Notes under the pieces: model-generated
What the model saw: only the letters and a program-made list of their open reading frames with translations
Told to the model about the DNA's origin: nothing
Database searches by the model: none
Position numbers and translations under genes: made by a program
Part shown: in pieces, positions 8,254 to 16,381 of the stretch
Layout: each line of letters begins with the position of its first letter
How positions within the stretch are numbered: the first letter of the stretch is position 1
From: Brevibacillus fortis
GTDB lineage: Bacteria; Bacillota; Bacilli; Brevibacillales; Brevibacillaceae
Direction of reading: 5' to 3'
NCBI RefSeq assembly: GCF_003013395.1
Contig: NZ_PXZM01000003.1
Location: 434,001 to 498,000 of the forward strand
Length of the DNA stretch: 64,000 bases

Positions 8254-9117
8254 CTATCTCGTCAACGTAGTATTGGTCTGTCGGCCGCCAGCCTGCCACA
8301 GATCGACGGTTGCAGGTGCCGATAGAAGTCCCAGCTCCGCTGCGCATCGGTAATAGTACTCCAGTCCAATCCGCTGAACGTCACCGAAATCGTGCTGTAA
8401 TCCTTGGAAATAGTGGATCCATTGCTCTTTCTCTCCACCGAAATGTGTGTGAACGTAGTCAATCAATGGGGCTGTATTCGCTCTTGTTTTCCTTTTACTC
8501 TCTAAAAAGGATGCATGGACTTCTGCGATCAAATCATGATGGTCTGAAATAACCGCTCGACGAAGAGCCCAAATGGCAAAGGTCATGGAATAGCCCGTAA
8601 ATTGGTGCCACAGCTCCCCTAAGTCATAGACATGCAGGTCGTTGGCCGTTCGCTCAGCCGAAATGGCGTCATCCCCGATCAAGAGCGCTGCATCAGCATC
8701 CTCCAGCATTTCTTGCAAAATGGGTTCCTGTGTAACGTAAGAAATCTCATAATCGTAAAACTTATGGAGAATGATCTTTAAGAGGTTCACTGTGGTAGCC
8801 GATGTGTTGGTTAATGCTATTTTGGCACCGTTTAATTGTTCAATCGGCTTTTTGCTGAATAAGAAAAGGGAGCCTACTCTCCCCTTGGCACTGACAGACA
8901 GATCTGCCAATGCCACGTATTCGCAAGTATGCTCAGCATAGCTAAACGAAGAAATCGGTCCCAAGTCAATCTCGCCATTCGCCATTGCGGAGTTTAACTG
9001 GGCAGGAACTTGGCGGATGAATTCGATTCGGTCTTCGAATTTCGCCTGATCAAAATAGAAGTAAACCGGCAATACATTGGTATACAAAATTTGCCCTACA
9101 CGCAAAGACTTTTGCAT
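8254..9117 (-). CDS. mqnA: Chorismate dehydratase MqnA (futalosine pathway)
   Basis: Removes water from chorismate to give 3-enolpyruvylbenzoate, the first step of the futalosine route to menaquinone. The start at 9117 (MQKSLRVGQILYTNVLPVYF) follows GGGGGG and gives 287 residues. The sequence has the periplasmic-binding-protein-like fold of the family, with VPAQLNSAMANGEIDLGPISS and ALTNTSATTVNLLKIIL. MqnA-type and MqnD-type enzymes share this fold; the N-terminus and the chorismate-gene context favour MqnA. It lies four bases after ubiX. Confidence 0.88.
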   Translation of the reverse strand: MQKSLRVGQILYTNVLPVYFYFDQAKFEDRIEFIRQVPAQLNSAMANGEIDLGPISSFSYAEHTCEYVALADLSVSAKGRVGSLFLFSKKPIEQLNGAKIALTNTSATTVNLLKIILHKFYDYEISYVTQEPILQEMLEDADAALLIGDDAISAERTANDLHVYDLGELWHQFTGYSMTFAIWALRRAVISDHHDLIAEVHASFLESKRKTRANTAPLIDYVHTHFGGEKEQWIHYFQGLQHDFGDVQRIGLEYYYRCAAELGLLSAPATVDLWQAGGRQTNTTLTR

Positions 9118-9121
9118 GCGT

Positions 9122-9718
9122 TTATTCCCCCCAACGCCGGAACAGCGAATGTGGTACATCAATTGCATCCAAAGTTTTCCCTACAACAAAATTGATCAGA
9201 TCATCCATGGTTTGCGGCTTCTGATAGTAGCCTGGCATGGCAGGCAGAATCTTGACTCCCAGACGGCTTAGTTTGAGCATGTTCTCAAGCTGAATCGCAT
9301 TGAGCGGCGTCTCTCTCGGAACGATGACCAAGCGCCGACCTTCCTTGATCATGACATCAGCAACACGCTCCAGCAAATTACCTGACGCGCCATGTGCGAT
9401 GCCAGAAACAGTCCCCATCGAGCACGGTACTACGATCATACCGTCACAGCGATAGGAACCACTGGCTGCGGGACAATTGAAATCTCGCAGTCCCCAATAA
9501 TGTAGCTCACCCGAAAAGTCTTGATGCAGCTTCTCCTGCAATAGAGCTTCTCTGTCATCCGTGTGCCAATCCAGTTCATCACGAAATACTTGCCAGCCTG
9601 CTTCTGTAATCATCAAGTGAACGATATGTCCAGCACGTAAAAGCTCCTGGACAACTCGAACACCATAGATAGCACCACTTGCACCCGTTATCCCGACAGC
9701 CCACTTTTGCTTGTTCAT
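9122..9718 (-). CDS. ubiX: Flavin prenyltransferase, UbiX family
   Basis: Makes prenylated FMN, the cofactor of UbiD-type decarboxylases. The protein has 198 residues with the FMN-binding GITGASGAIYGVRVVQ at about 9-24, MIVVPCSMGTVSGIAHG in the middle and VIVPRETPL. Position between ubiA and mqnA suggests it supports decarboxylation in the futalosine menaquinone branch. No UbiD partner is in the window. Its ATG overlaps the ubiA stop codon (ATGA). Confidence 0.93.
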   Translation of the reverse strand: MNKQKWAVGITGASGAIYGVRVVQELLRAGHIVHLMITEAGWQVFRDELDWHTDDREALLQEKLHQDFSGELHYWGLRDFNCPAASGSYRCDGMIVVPCSMGTVSGIAHGASGNLLERVADVMIKEGRRLVIVPRETPLNAIQLENMLKLSRLGVKILPAMPGYYQKPQTMDDLINFVVGKTLDAIDVPHSLFRRWGE

Positions 9719-10584
9719 ACAATCACCAAATCAATCATCGTAAAGGTAAACATCACGACACTCAAGATGCCGTTCAGATTGAAGAATGCCATATCTAGCT
9801 TGGACAGATCTGTTGGCTTCACCAACGTATGCTCATAGATCAAAATTGCACCCGAAATGAGTACACCTACCAGGAACCAAATAGACAAGTCTGCAACTAC
9901 ATACAAGGACATCAGGCCAACGAAAGTAAGAACGTGGCATACGCGAGCAATCAGAAGTGCATTGGCAATTCCGAAGCGGCTCGGCATTGAATGGAGTCCT
10001 TCTTTTCGGTCAAACTCTGCGTCTTGGCACGCATAAATGATATCAAATCCCGCAGTCCAGAACATAACGGATGCGAACAATAGCAGGCCGATGCCATCTA
10101 CTTGCCCCGTTGTAGCTACCCAGCCACCCAACGGCCCAAACCCAATGGCAACCCCGAGAACAAAGTGGCAAAGCCAAGTAAAGCGTTTCGTATAGGAATA
10201 AAGCACAAGAACAAACACGGCAAGCGGCAACAACTTCACAGCCAAATCATTTAACTGGAATGCAGCAATGAACAATACCGCAAATGACACCACGATAAAC
10301 AAAATGACTTCCACAATCGAAATAAGGCCAGCAGGAATCGCTCGCGTGACCGTCCGAGGATTTTTCGCATCAATAACCCGGTCGATGACTCGGTTTAAAG
10401 ACATCGCTGCACTGCGTGCGCCCACCATAGCTACCGTCACCCAAAAAATTTCTGACCAGGTAGGCCATGCATTCTCTACTACAATACTTCCCAAAACAGC
10501 TCCCATAAAAGCAAAAGGCAAGGCAAAAAGGGAGTGCTCGAATTTTATCATTTCCAAGATGATTTTCAATTTACGTAGACCCAT
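9715..10584 (-). CDS. ubiA: UbiA-family prenyltransferase (menaquinone branch, MqnP-like)
   Basis: Integral membrane enzyme that attaches a polyprenyl chain to an aromatic acid. The protein has 289 residues with about eight hydrophobic segments. Both aspartate-rich sites are visible: NRVIDRVIDAKNPRT near residue 64 and DAEFDRKEG near 185. The classical 1,4-dihydroxy-2-naphthoate prenyltransferase MenA is a related possibility. The adjacent ubiX and mqnA favour the futalosine counterpart. The prenyl donor would come from HepS/HepT encoded on either side. Confidence 0.88.
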   Translation of the reverse strand: MGLRKLKIILEMIKFEHSLFALPFAFMGAVLGSIVVENAWPTWSEIFWVTVAMVGARSAAMSLNRVIDRVIDAKNPRTVTRAIPAGLISIVEVILFIVVSFAVLFIAAFQLNDLAVKLLPLAVFVLVLYSYTKRFTWLCHFVLGVAIGFGPLGGWVATTGQVDGIGLLLFASVMFWTAGFDIIYACQDAEFDRKEGLHSMPSRFGIANALLIARVCHVLTFVGLMSLYVVADLSIWFLVGVLISGAILIYEHTLVKPTDLSKLDMAFFNLNGILSVVMFTFTMIDLVIV

Positions 10585-10660
10585 CTATGACACTTCCTAT
10601 CTAGTGAAGAAATACCGGTTTACTCCCCATGTACGCGTTAGCGCCATCGCATACGTCAAG

Positions 10661-11380
10661 CTATGGCTTGGTGCCAATATGCAAGGCTGATACGCCACCC
10701 ATAAACAATTTGACCTGAACCGGGTCCAAGCCTGCTTTCTGAAACATGGTTGCCAGCTCGCGACTGTCCGGGAAATTGGTCAGGGAATGCGGCAGCCATG
10801 CGTACTCTTCGTACTTGTTGACTGTCAGCTTTGCGATCAATGGCAAGATTTTATAGAAATATAAGTAAAATAGCTTCCGGTACGGAATGAATGGAGGCTT
10901 GGACACTTCCAGAGAAACGACTTTACCGCCCGGCTTCACGACACGCGCCATTTCATTCAAGACCTGCTGAACATCCGGTACATTGCGCAGGGCAAACCCG
11001 ATCGTCACGAAGTCAAATGTATGATCCTCGTACGGCAGATTCATTGCATCTGCGTTCACTAGCTTTACGTTGTTACCAACACCTGCGTTCGCCACTTTAT
11101 ATGCCCCTACATCCAGCATATTCTGGCTGAAATCAAGACCAACAACACTGCCTTCTTTTCCAACAGCCTTGGCCAATGCAATGGTCCAGTCTGCTGTACC
11201 ACAGGCAACATCCAACGCCGTATGCCCTGGCTGGATATTCATCTGCTTCATTGTGTAATTACGCCACGCAATATGACTGCCAAAGCTGATTACATTATTC
11301 ATTTTGTCGTAATCGCTTGCAATGCTCTCGAAAACGGAGTGAACGTACTCTGCTTTCTCATTCATCTGTGTCTGGTTCAC
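10661..11380 (-). CDS. menG: Demethylmenaquinone methyltransferase MenG (UbiE)
   Basis: SAM-dependent C-methylation that completes menaquinone. The preferred start is GTG at 11378-11380, ten bases after GAGGAG. An in-frame ATG at 11365 is the alternative. The product is about 239 residues. It has the SAM motif ALDVACGTADWTIALAKA, then VTIGFALRNVPD and RVVKPGGKVVSLE, typical of UbiE. It follows hepS immediately; the hepS terminal codons supply the ribosome site. Confidence 0.96.
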   Translation of the reverse strand: MNQTQMNEKAEYVHSVFESIASDYDKMNNVISFGSHIAWRNYTMKQMNIQPGHTALDVACGTADWTIALAKAVGKEGSVVGLDFSQNMLDVGAYKVANAGVGNNVKLVNADAMNLPYEDHTFDFVTIGFALRNVPDVQQVLNEMARVVKPGGKVVSLEVSKPPFIPYRKLFYLYFYKILPLIAKLTVNKYEEYAWLPHSLTNFPDSRELATMFQKAGLDPVQVKLFMGGVSALHIGTKP

Positions 11381-11384
11381 TTGG

Positions 11385-12221
11385 CTACATCTCCTCAATT
11401 ACCTTCTTCAAGCGACTGATCCGATGGGAGTACCGTGCCGTAATGGATGCAAGCATGTTACGTGTCTCTGCTGGATGCAGCGTACGCACCATTTGCTCAC
11501 ACAAGCCGATTAATTCGATGGCTTTCCCCTCAACGCCAGACAAAACTTGCGCGAGTGTAGCCCCAGGTTTTTGCAGCAAAAAGCGGGCAAAACCAAAGGG
11601 GACTTGTTCTTGCCATTTGAGCTGCTCCCACTCTTCGATCACACTCTCTACCTTGGCTGTTTCCTTCATCAGATCGCTCCAGAAGCGACAGCGATCAGTC
11701 GAATCGGCATACTCCTCTACAACAGCCACGTATAAGCCCGTATCAATCGTATTTCGCAGTTCCCAGTACTCTTCATCTGATAAAATCTTGCTGTCTCGCC
11801 CAGCGACGTAGAGTCTCATTTTCGCTTCATTCACTCGCTGAATCGCTGCCGACAACACTTGAATGGCTTGGATTTCACCCGCTGAAGCCAGAAGGTGATA
11901 ATAGCGACTGCTGTAATAATCACCCGCAAGTACGGTCAGCTGTCGGTTTCGCTCCGCGCTCTGTGAGGAGTCGTACTCATTTTTCACGAGCTCATGCGTG
12001 TCTAGTCCCAATTGGACAAGCCCTGTTGCTGTACATAAAACCGAAGCTTTTTCCTTCGGCATGTCTTGTTCCAGCAAAAAAAGGTACAACAGCTCTAGAC
12101 GATTTTCCGCCATGGAAGGAACGTCAACATAATGTTCTACATAGGAATGGGTGATTCTCTTGTAGATTTGTTCGATAATGGACCGAACTTCTTCTACATT
12201 CGGGGAAAGTTCTTTGCTCAT
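11385..12221 (-). CDS. hepS: Heptaprenyl diphosphate synthase component I HepS
   Basis: Non-catalytic partner of HepT that sets chain length. The protein has 278 residues, all helical in appearance, without aspartate-rich motifs, as expected for this fast-evolving subunit. AGDYYSSRYYHLLASAGEIQAIQVLSAA is the characteristic conserved stretch (split here by position: AGDYYSSRYYHLLA, then EIQAIQVLSAA). Context between mtrB and menG matches Bacillus exactly, which raises certainty above sequence alone. Confidence 0.92.
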   Translation of the reverse strand: MSKELSPNVEEVRSIIEQIYKRITHSYVEHYVDVPSMAENRLELLYLFLLEQDMPKEKASVLCTATGLVQLGLDTHELVKNEYDSSQSAERNRQLTVLAGDYYSSRYYHLLASAGEIQAIQVLSAAIQRVNEAKMRLYVAGRDSKILSDEEYWELRNTIDTGLYVAVVEEYADSTDRCRFWSDLMKETAKVESVIEEWEQLKWQEQVPFGFARFLLQKPGATLAQVLSGVEGKAIELIGLCEQMVRTLHPAETRNMLASITARYSHRISRLKKVIEEM

Positions 12222-12346
12222 GCGTCCTCCTCCACAAGCTGCACAACCTATAGATGTCTGCCTGTTCCGTACTGTTCCTTACTCTTCGGTCTTCCTCTGC
12301 CGTCCGGTCAAAAGGCCGTCTCTACTATCATACCATACTTCTTCCA

Positions 12347-12868
12347 TCAGGGACTAATTCGCTCATAAAAATACGGCTCGATCCGAATAGGAAATGTACT
12401 GCTTACAAAGGTTTGGATATCCGAAGGGTCGGTCAAAGGTTTGTCATGTCCTACCAGATTTCCCGTTGTCGATTGTATGGCAATCAATAATCTCGATTCT
12501 TTTGGTGGATCCGTCTCCTCCAACAAGCGATAGTATACGGGTCCGACATTGTCTGCATAGGTACGCAAGTCGTATGTCAAACGGTAAAAATCTTGATAGA
12601 CAGTGTTTAACTCTACTTTTCCGGCTGGTTTCACCACAAAATCGACATAGATCGATGGGTTTTCCCATTTTATACGCTTAATATTATAATGCGTCGACAT
12701 CCTTGTAAACAAATCAAGGGCATTTTGCTCGCTTAAGTGAATGGCACGTGCTGACTGAAACGTCGGTATATCCGCTTGCATCCACTGATTTGTAGGAACG
12801 AGCGACAGCATCAGTGCCAAGAAAGTGGAAACAGCAATCGCCATCAACAATTGGCGCGGCATAGACAT
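12347..12868 (-). CDS. Uncharacterised membrane-anchored protein, 173 residues
   Basis: Not recognised. The start at 12868 follows GGAGGAGAGGG and gives MSMPRQLLMAIAVSTFLALM, a short basic head and one hydrophobic segment that could be a signal anchor. The rest (about 140 residues) is soluble, with no cysteines and no known motif. It should be extracytoplasmic. It lies between the mtrB terminator and hepS on the same strand, a position that is empty in B. subtilis. Confidence 0.8.
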   Translation of the reverse strand: MSMPRQLLMAIAVSTFLALMLSLVPTNQWMQADIPTFQSARAIHLSEQNALDLFTRMSTHYNIKRIKWENPSIYVDFVVKPAGKVELNTVYQDFYRLTYDLRTYADNVGPVYYRLLEETDPPKESRLLIAIQSTTGNLVGHDKPLTDPSDIQTFVSSTFPIRIEPYFYERISP

Positions 12869-12893
12869 CCCTCCTCTCCTCCATTGTACAAAC

Positions 12894-12917
12894 AAAAAAA
12901 GCAGGCTATGCCTGCTT
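12894..12917 (-). terminator. Terminator after mtrB
   Basis: On the minus strand AAGCAGGC, a short loop and GCCTGCTT are followed by a T run, about 20 bases past the mtrB stop. Confidence 0.88.
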
Positions 12918-12938
12918 CTTAGCAAAACGACTTGCTCT

Positions 12939-13169
12939 TTATTCGGTCGTATCCACGACGCCATGCTGCGAGTAAATCACTGCTTTACCTCGCACTTTAA
13001 TCGCAGAGGTGTGCTCCGTAAATTGAAAAATCATGACTTCGCCTTTATCGAGCTTCTCTGTATGATGAAAACGCGTATCAGTGCCTCTTGTTAAACCGAT
13101 CACATGAACGCCATTTTCCTTCGCTTTGACTACGAAATAATCCTGGTTAAAACCCGATGGTTGTGCCAA
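12939..13169 (-). CDS. mtrB: trp RNA-binding attenuation protein TRAP
   Basis: Forms an eleven-subunit ring that binds tryptophan and wraps GAG/UAG-rich leader RNA. The protein has 76 residues and is nearly identical to B. subtilis MtrB through [10 protein letters not shown] and [12 protein letters not shown]. By alignment from memory the tryptophan-pocket residues Thr27, Thr32 and Ser55 and the RNA-contact residues Lys39, Lys58 and Arg60 are all present. The start is TTG at 13167-13169, seven bases after AGGAGG. Its main target, the trp leader, is at 2592-2645. Confidence 0.97.
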   Translation of the reverse strand: MAQPSGFNQDYFVVKAKENGVHVIGLTRGTDTRFHHTEKLDKGEVMIFQFTEHTSAIKVRGKAVIYSQHGVVDTTE

Positions 13170-13206
13170 TATGTTTCCTCCTGACCAATACGGTATGCGC
13201 GTACGT

Positions 13207-13878
13207 CTAGTATGATGCCCCTTCTGACTCCAGTCGGCTCATGATCTTGTCTACATAGCGCTGTGTCTCTTGCGGCAATTGGTCAAACTTCGCTTCAAGC
13301 TCGTCATCACTGCTGATTCCTAGACGACTCATCCGACCTGGACCAGCATTGTAAGCAGCAAGCGCTACTTTCACATCTCCATCATAACGATCCAATAGCG
13401 ACTTCAAATATTTTGTACCACCTGCAAGGTTTTCATCAGGGTCGTATACATTGCGGACTTGCATGGATTTTGCCGTATTGTCCATCAGCTGCATCAAGCC
13501 CTTCGCCCCTGCGTGAGATTCTACATTCGGATTAAAATTGGATTCGGCCCTGACGACCTCTCTCACCAGATCAACGTCTACTCCGATCGCTTTCGCTGTC
13601 TGATCAATCTTGTCCAAGATTTCCGGGGTAGGAACAGATGGCCCTTTCGCAAAAAACAGGGACTGCTCATTTTGATTATGGGCAGGAATCTTCCAGTTCC
13701 TTGAACCATCTAGCTTGGCCAAAATCTCCTGCGAACTGATAACCCGCTGGCCGTTTGTTGCTAACTGGGACTGCAGGATGTCCGAGAAGAGCCCTTCGTT
13801 TCCATACGAAAGCGAAGAGGCATCATAGGTTTGCGGCAATGTTTGCAAATATGGTTGAAGTGATACAGGCACCTTCAT
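13207..13878 (-). CDS. Lytic transglycosylase-like protein (SLT domain)
   Basis: Probable peptidoglycan-cleaving enzyme. The C-terminal half holds the soluble lytic transglycosylase domain: catalytic Glu in [11 protein letters not shown], then [30 protein letters not shown] and [13 protein letters not shown]. The N-terminal 90 residues are not recognised. No signal peptide or membrane segment is visible, which is odd for a wall enzyme but also true of some Bacillus relatives such as YjbJ. The start is uncertain: 13878 ([12 protein letters not shown]) follows AAGGG at a long distance, and 13917 lacks a ribosome site. Confidence 0.85.
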   Translation of the reverse strand: MKVPVSLQPYLQTLPQTYDASSLSYGNEGLFSDILQSQLATNGQRVISSQEILAKLDGSRNWKIPAHNQNEQSLFFAKGPSVPTPEILDKIDQTAKAIGVDVDLVREVVRAESNFNPNVESHAGAKGLMQLMDNTAKSMQVRNVYDPDENLAGGTKYLKSLLDRYDGDVKVALAAYNAGPGRMSRLGISSDDELEAKFDQLPQETQRYVDKIMSRLESEGASY

Positions 13879-13984
13879 AGCATTGAACAACCCTTCCCTA
13901 GCTTGTCTACCTATCATTATAAAAAAGAAAGATCAGGAAGCCAATAGCAAAATGGCACTACTTGGGAGAATAGAAATTTCACAC

Positions 13985-14012
13985 AAAAAAAGAAGCCTAT
14001 GCTCAAGGCTTC
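13985..14012 (-). terminator. Terminator after tRNA-Pro
   Basis: On the minus strand AGAAGCCT, a 7-base loop and AGGCTTCT are followed by a T run, 17 bases past the tRNA 3' end. Confidence 0.9.
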
Positions 14013-14028
14013 TGATCGTTCTATGCAA

Positions 14029-14105
14029 TGGTCGGAATGCAGGGATTCGAACCCTGGACCTCACCCACCCCAAGGGTGCGCGCTACCGGGCTGCGCCACA
14101 TCCCG
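14029..14105 (-). tRNA. tRNA-Pro, anticodon GGG
   Basis: A full cloverleaf can be folded by eye on the minus strand. The acceptor pair is CGGGATG/CATTCCG, the D stem GCGC/GCGC and the anticodon stem CACCC/GGGTG, with loop TTGGGGT giving anticodon GGG. The T stem is CAGGG/CCCTG with loop TTCGAAT. Discriminator A is followed by an encoded CCA; total length is 77. It is a single-gene unit with its own promoter and terminator. Confidence 0.97.
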
Positions 14106-14153
14106 ACGTTTTCACGTTAGTCGTGAAAAGATTACTCCCTACTTACGTTTTTG

Positions 14154-14183
14154 ATTATACAATACAGCCACTCACCCTTGCAA
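14154..14183 (-). promoter_or_regulatory. Promoter of tRNA-Pro
   Basis: On the minus strand TTGCAA (14178-14183), an 18-base spacer and a perfect TATAAT (14154-14159) lie about 48 bases before the mature tRNA. Confidence 0.8.
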
Positions 14184-14350
14184 GACAAAAGCGCTAATAT
14201 CTTCCATCTTTTTTCATCCCGTTGAATAATTTACCAGATTATGAAGATTCCTCACGTGTCAGCCTAATACCCATCAATTTGTACGAGAGCCGCATGTCAA
14301 ATACCGTTCCAGTGTAAGACAACCTCACCCTTGCTGTTCTTCCATCCACA

Positions 14351-14812
14351 ATGAAAATAACAACAAAAACAAGGTCAGCATTCAGAGCCATCAATCAAGC
14401 TACTGCATAAAATGTGGGGCCTGCTGATCTGACAGCAATTGAATATCCTGATGAATTATTTGATTTAAACAATGAGTATAATCCGAGCACATCGACCTTT
14501 ACTCCGAAACATAATGGCGTATATTTGATCATAGCGAGTCTAGGGTTTTTCGCTAATGTTCCTACTAGCTACAGTGTAAGAATCTTTATTGCAATAAACG
14601 GGACGCTAAGAGTTGCTGATAACGATTTTTTAGGTGAAGAATTGGCGATCGTCAATCTGGTGAGCGCTTCCTCCATCCTCCAATTATCTGCAGGAGATGC
14701 GGTTCAAGTCTTTGCTCAAGCCACCACGGATGGTACTACTGTTCCCGAACCACTCGAAAATACAGTACACTTCATGAACTTTGAAGCGGCTCGATTCCCT
14801 TCACCCTGGTAG
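14351..14812 (+). pseudogene. C1q/BclA-like jelly-roll protein gene interrupted by a stop codon
   Basis: From ATG at 14351 the frame reads MKITTKTRSAFRAINQATA, meets TAA at 14408-14410, then continues in the same frame NVGPADLTAIEYPDELFDLN to the TAG at 14812. SAFRAINQ...FDLNNEYNPSTSTFTPKHNGVY matches the N-terminal pattern of small C1q/TNF-like beta-sandwich proteins of bacilli, related to the BclA exosporium head. One nonsense codon therefore splits a gene of about 153 codons. GTG at 14414 could still start a 132-residue product, but no ribosome site precedes it. It is the only plus-strand gene in this stretch. Confidence 0.6.
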
Positions 14813-14847
14813 GGCAACCTTTAGATTTGCGTGGGCTAATATTACGG

Positions 14848-14877
14848 ACGTTCCTGCCAGGACGTTCGTTTTTTTCG
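14848..14877 (+). terminator. Possible terminator after the C1q-like gene
   Basis: CGTTCCTG and CAGGACG can pair with one bulged base, followed by TTCG and a run of T. The stem is short and imperfect. Confidence 0.45.
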
Positions 14878-14939
14878 CACCGAAATCCGGCCCACGCTCT
14901 CCTTAAAAATTCACGTCCGTTTATCAGTCATTCTAAAAA

Positions 14940-14981
14940 TAAAAACACCCCTCCCCGAATGATTTTCCGAATGAGAAGTGT
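14940..14981 (-). terminator. Probable terminator after folE
   Basis: On the minus strand ACACTTCTC pairs, with G-T wobbles, with GAGGGGTGT, followed by TTTTTATTTTT. It lies about 90 bases after the folE stop. The rest of 14813-15070 shows nothing else. Confidence 0.55.
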
Positions 14982-15070
14982 TGTAAGGCGACTCGCGATT
15001 GGCTGGAACTCTATCTACTACATCGTTTTTCTTATAGATTGAATATAATTTCCGTATGCAAATCCGATGA

Positions 15071-15634
15071 CTATGAGCGAATCAAGCTAAATACTTCTGC
15101 ACGGGCAGCCGCATCTTTCTCAAACATCCCGCGAACAGCAGAGGTAATCGTTTTCGACCCTGGCTTTTTCACACCACGCATCGTCATGCACATATGCTCT
15201 GCTTCTACAACCACAACCACGCCATGCGGATCGAGCTTGCGCATAATCGCGTCAGCTACTGTTGCTGTAATTCGTTCCTGCAACTGCGGGCGTTTTGCCA
15301 CGGTATCAACCGCACGTGCCAGCTTGCTCAGTCCTACCACGCGGCCCCCACGCGGTACGTAAGCGACATGCGCTTTTCCGAAAAAGGGAACCAGGTGATG
15401 CTCACACATGGAGTAAAACGGAATATCCTTCACTAAAACCATTTCCTCATGATCTTCGCTAAAGACAGTCTCGAAATACTGCTCTTCGTCTATATGCATG
15501 CCCTCGAATACTTCGGCGTACATTTTAGCAACTCGCTTAGGGGTATCTAGCACTCCTTCTCGATCAGGATTATCCCCTACTGCTTCTAGGATCATGCGAA
15601 CAGCTTGCTGTATTTTATCCAAGTCGACATTCAT
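15071..15634 (-). CDS. folE: GTP cyclohydrolase I FolE (MtrA)
   Basis: Opens GTP to 7,8-dihydroneopterin triphosphate for folate. The start at 15634 ([20 protein letters not shown]) follows AGGAGG and gives 187 residues. Zinc ligands are the Cys and His of [19 protein letters not shown] and the Cys of [11 protein letters not shown], so it is the classical zinc-dependent type. In B. subtilis this gene (mtrA) is directly followed by mtrB. Here about 1.9 kb (transglycosylase, tRNA, C1q-like remnant) separates them. Confidence 0.97.
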   Translation of the reverse strand: MNVDLDKIQQAVRMILEAVGDNPDREGVLDTPKRVAKMYAEVFEGMHIDEEQYFETVFSEDHEEMVLVKDIPFYSMCEHHLVPFFGKAHVAYVPRGGRVVGLSKLARAVDTVAKRPQLQERITATVADAIMRKLDPHGVVVVVEAEHMCMTMRGVKKPGSKTITSAVRGMFEKDAAARAEVFSLIRS

Positions 15635-15736
15635 GATTGTACCTCCTATGTAACGGCATACGCCTTGTTTCTCATCACTAAAGTCTGCCTGCGCCAAGTT
15701 CCTGTCAGACTTAGTGCCTGCTCGCGATCAAAGCCA

Positions 15737-15765
15737 ATCTTACCATATCGTTTAAAAAAAGACAA
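15737..15765 (-). promoter_or_regulatory. Possible folE promoter
   Basis: On the minus strand TTGTCT (15760-15765), a 17-base spacer and TAAGAT (15737-15742) lie about 100 bases before the folE start. Each box matches 4 of 6. Confidence 0.45.
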
Positions 15766-15808
15766 AAAGATATACCAGTATTTTCATAGGCAAACTGTAT
15801 GTACACAG

Positions 15809-15842
15809 AAAAAAACCCACATTTTATCAATGTGGATTTTTT
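15809..15842 (-). terminator. Terminator after hbs
   Basis: On the minus strand AAATCCACATT, a 4-base loop and AATGTGGGTTT are followed by T residues. Confidence 0.88.
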
Positions 15843-15872
15843 ATGTAAGTGCTTCGTTCTCAAAAGAAACAA

Positions 15873-16145
15873 CTACTTGATGGAGTCTTTGAGTTGTTTA
15901 CCTGGTTTAAACGCAGGTACTTTGCTGGAAGCGATTTCGATCTCTTCACCAGTTTGTGGGTTACGACCTTTACGAGCCGCACGTTCACGAACTTCGAAGT
16001 TACCAAAGCCGATCAGTTGGACTTTATCACCAGTTTTCAATGCATCTGCAATTGCGTCAAGAACTGCATCAACTGCTTTTGTTGCATCTTTCTTGGTGAG
16101 TTCTGTGGTTTCAGCCACTTTTGCAATCAGTTCTGTTTTGTTCAT
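15873..16145 (-). CDS. hbs: DNA-binding protein HU
   Basis: Nucleoid-associated dimer that bends DNA. The start at 16145 ([20 protein letters not shown]) lies eight bases after GGGGAGG and gives 90 residues, the family size. [29 protein letters not shown] and the C-terminal [12 protein letters not shown] are diagnostic; Pro in RNP is the DNA-intercalating residue. The gene is flanked by its own terminator and that of spoIVA, so it is transcribed alone. Confidence 0.98.
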   Translation of the reverse strand: MNKTELIAKVAETTELTKKDATKAVDAVLDAIADALKTGDKVQLIGFGNFEVRERAARKGRNPQTGEEIEIASSKVPAFKPGKQLKDSIK

Positions 16146-16312
16146 TATATTCACCTCCCCTCAAAGAACACCAAGTCCTAGCTATTATTTTTCTTAACCG
16201 AAACGAAGCGTTTTATACACGATTGGTTGTTTTTACCGATCTGACAAGCTTATAGTAATACACCGATTTCTTAAATTCAAGCCCCTCCTGTCGAATTTGA
16301 ACGAAATACAAG

Positions 16313-16344
16313 AAAAAAAGGCATCTCGTCATGTCAGATGCCTT
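16313..16344 (-). terminator. Terminator after spoIVA
   Basis: On the minus strand AGGCATCT and AGATGCCT enclose a short loop and are followed by seven T residues. Confidence 0.88.
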
Positions 16345-16381
16345 CCTTATATTTGTTGTTTATAGGACTTTAGAACTATTT

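Noticed and set aside
13883-14197. Plus-strand frame across the tRNA
   Set aside because: NAGIRTLDLTHPKGARYRAA is the usual artefact of translating a tRNA gene backwards.
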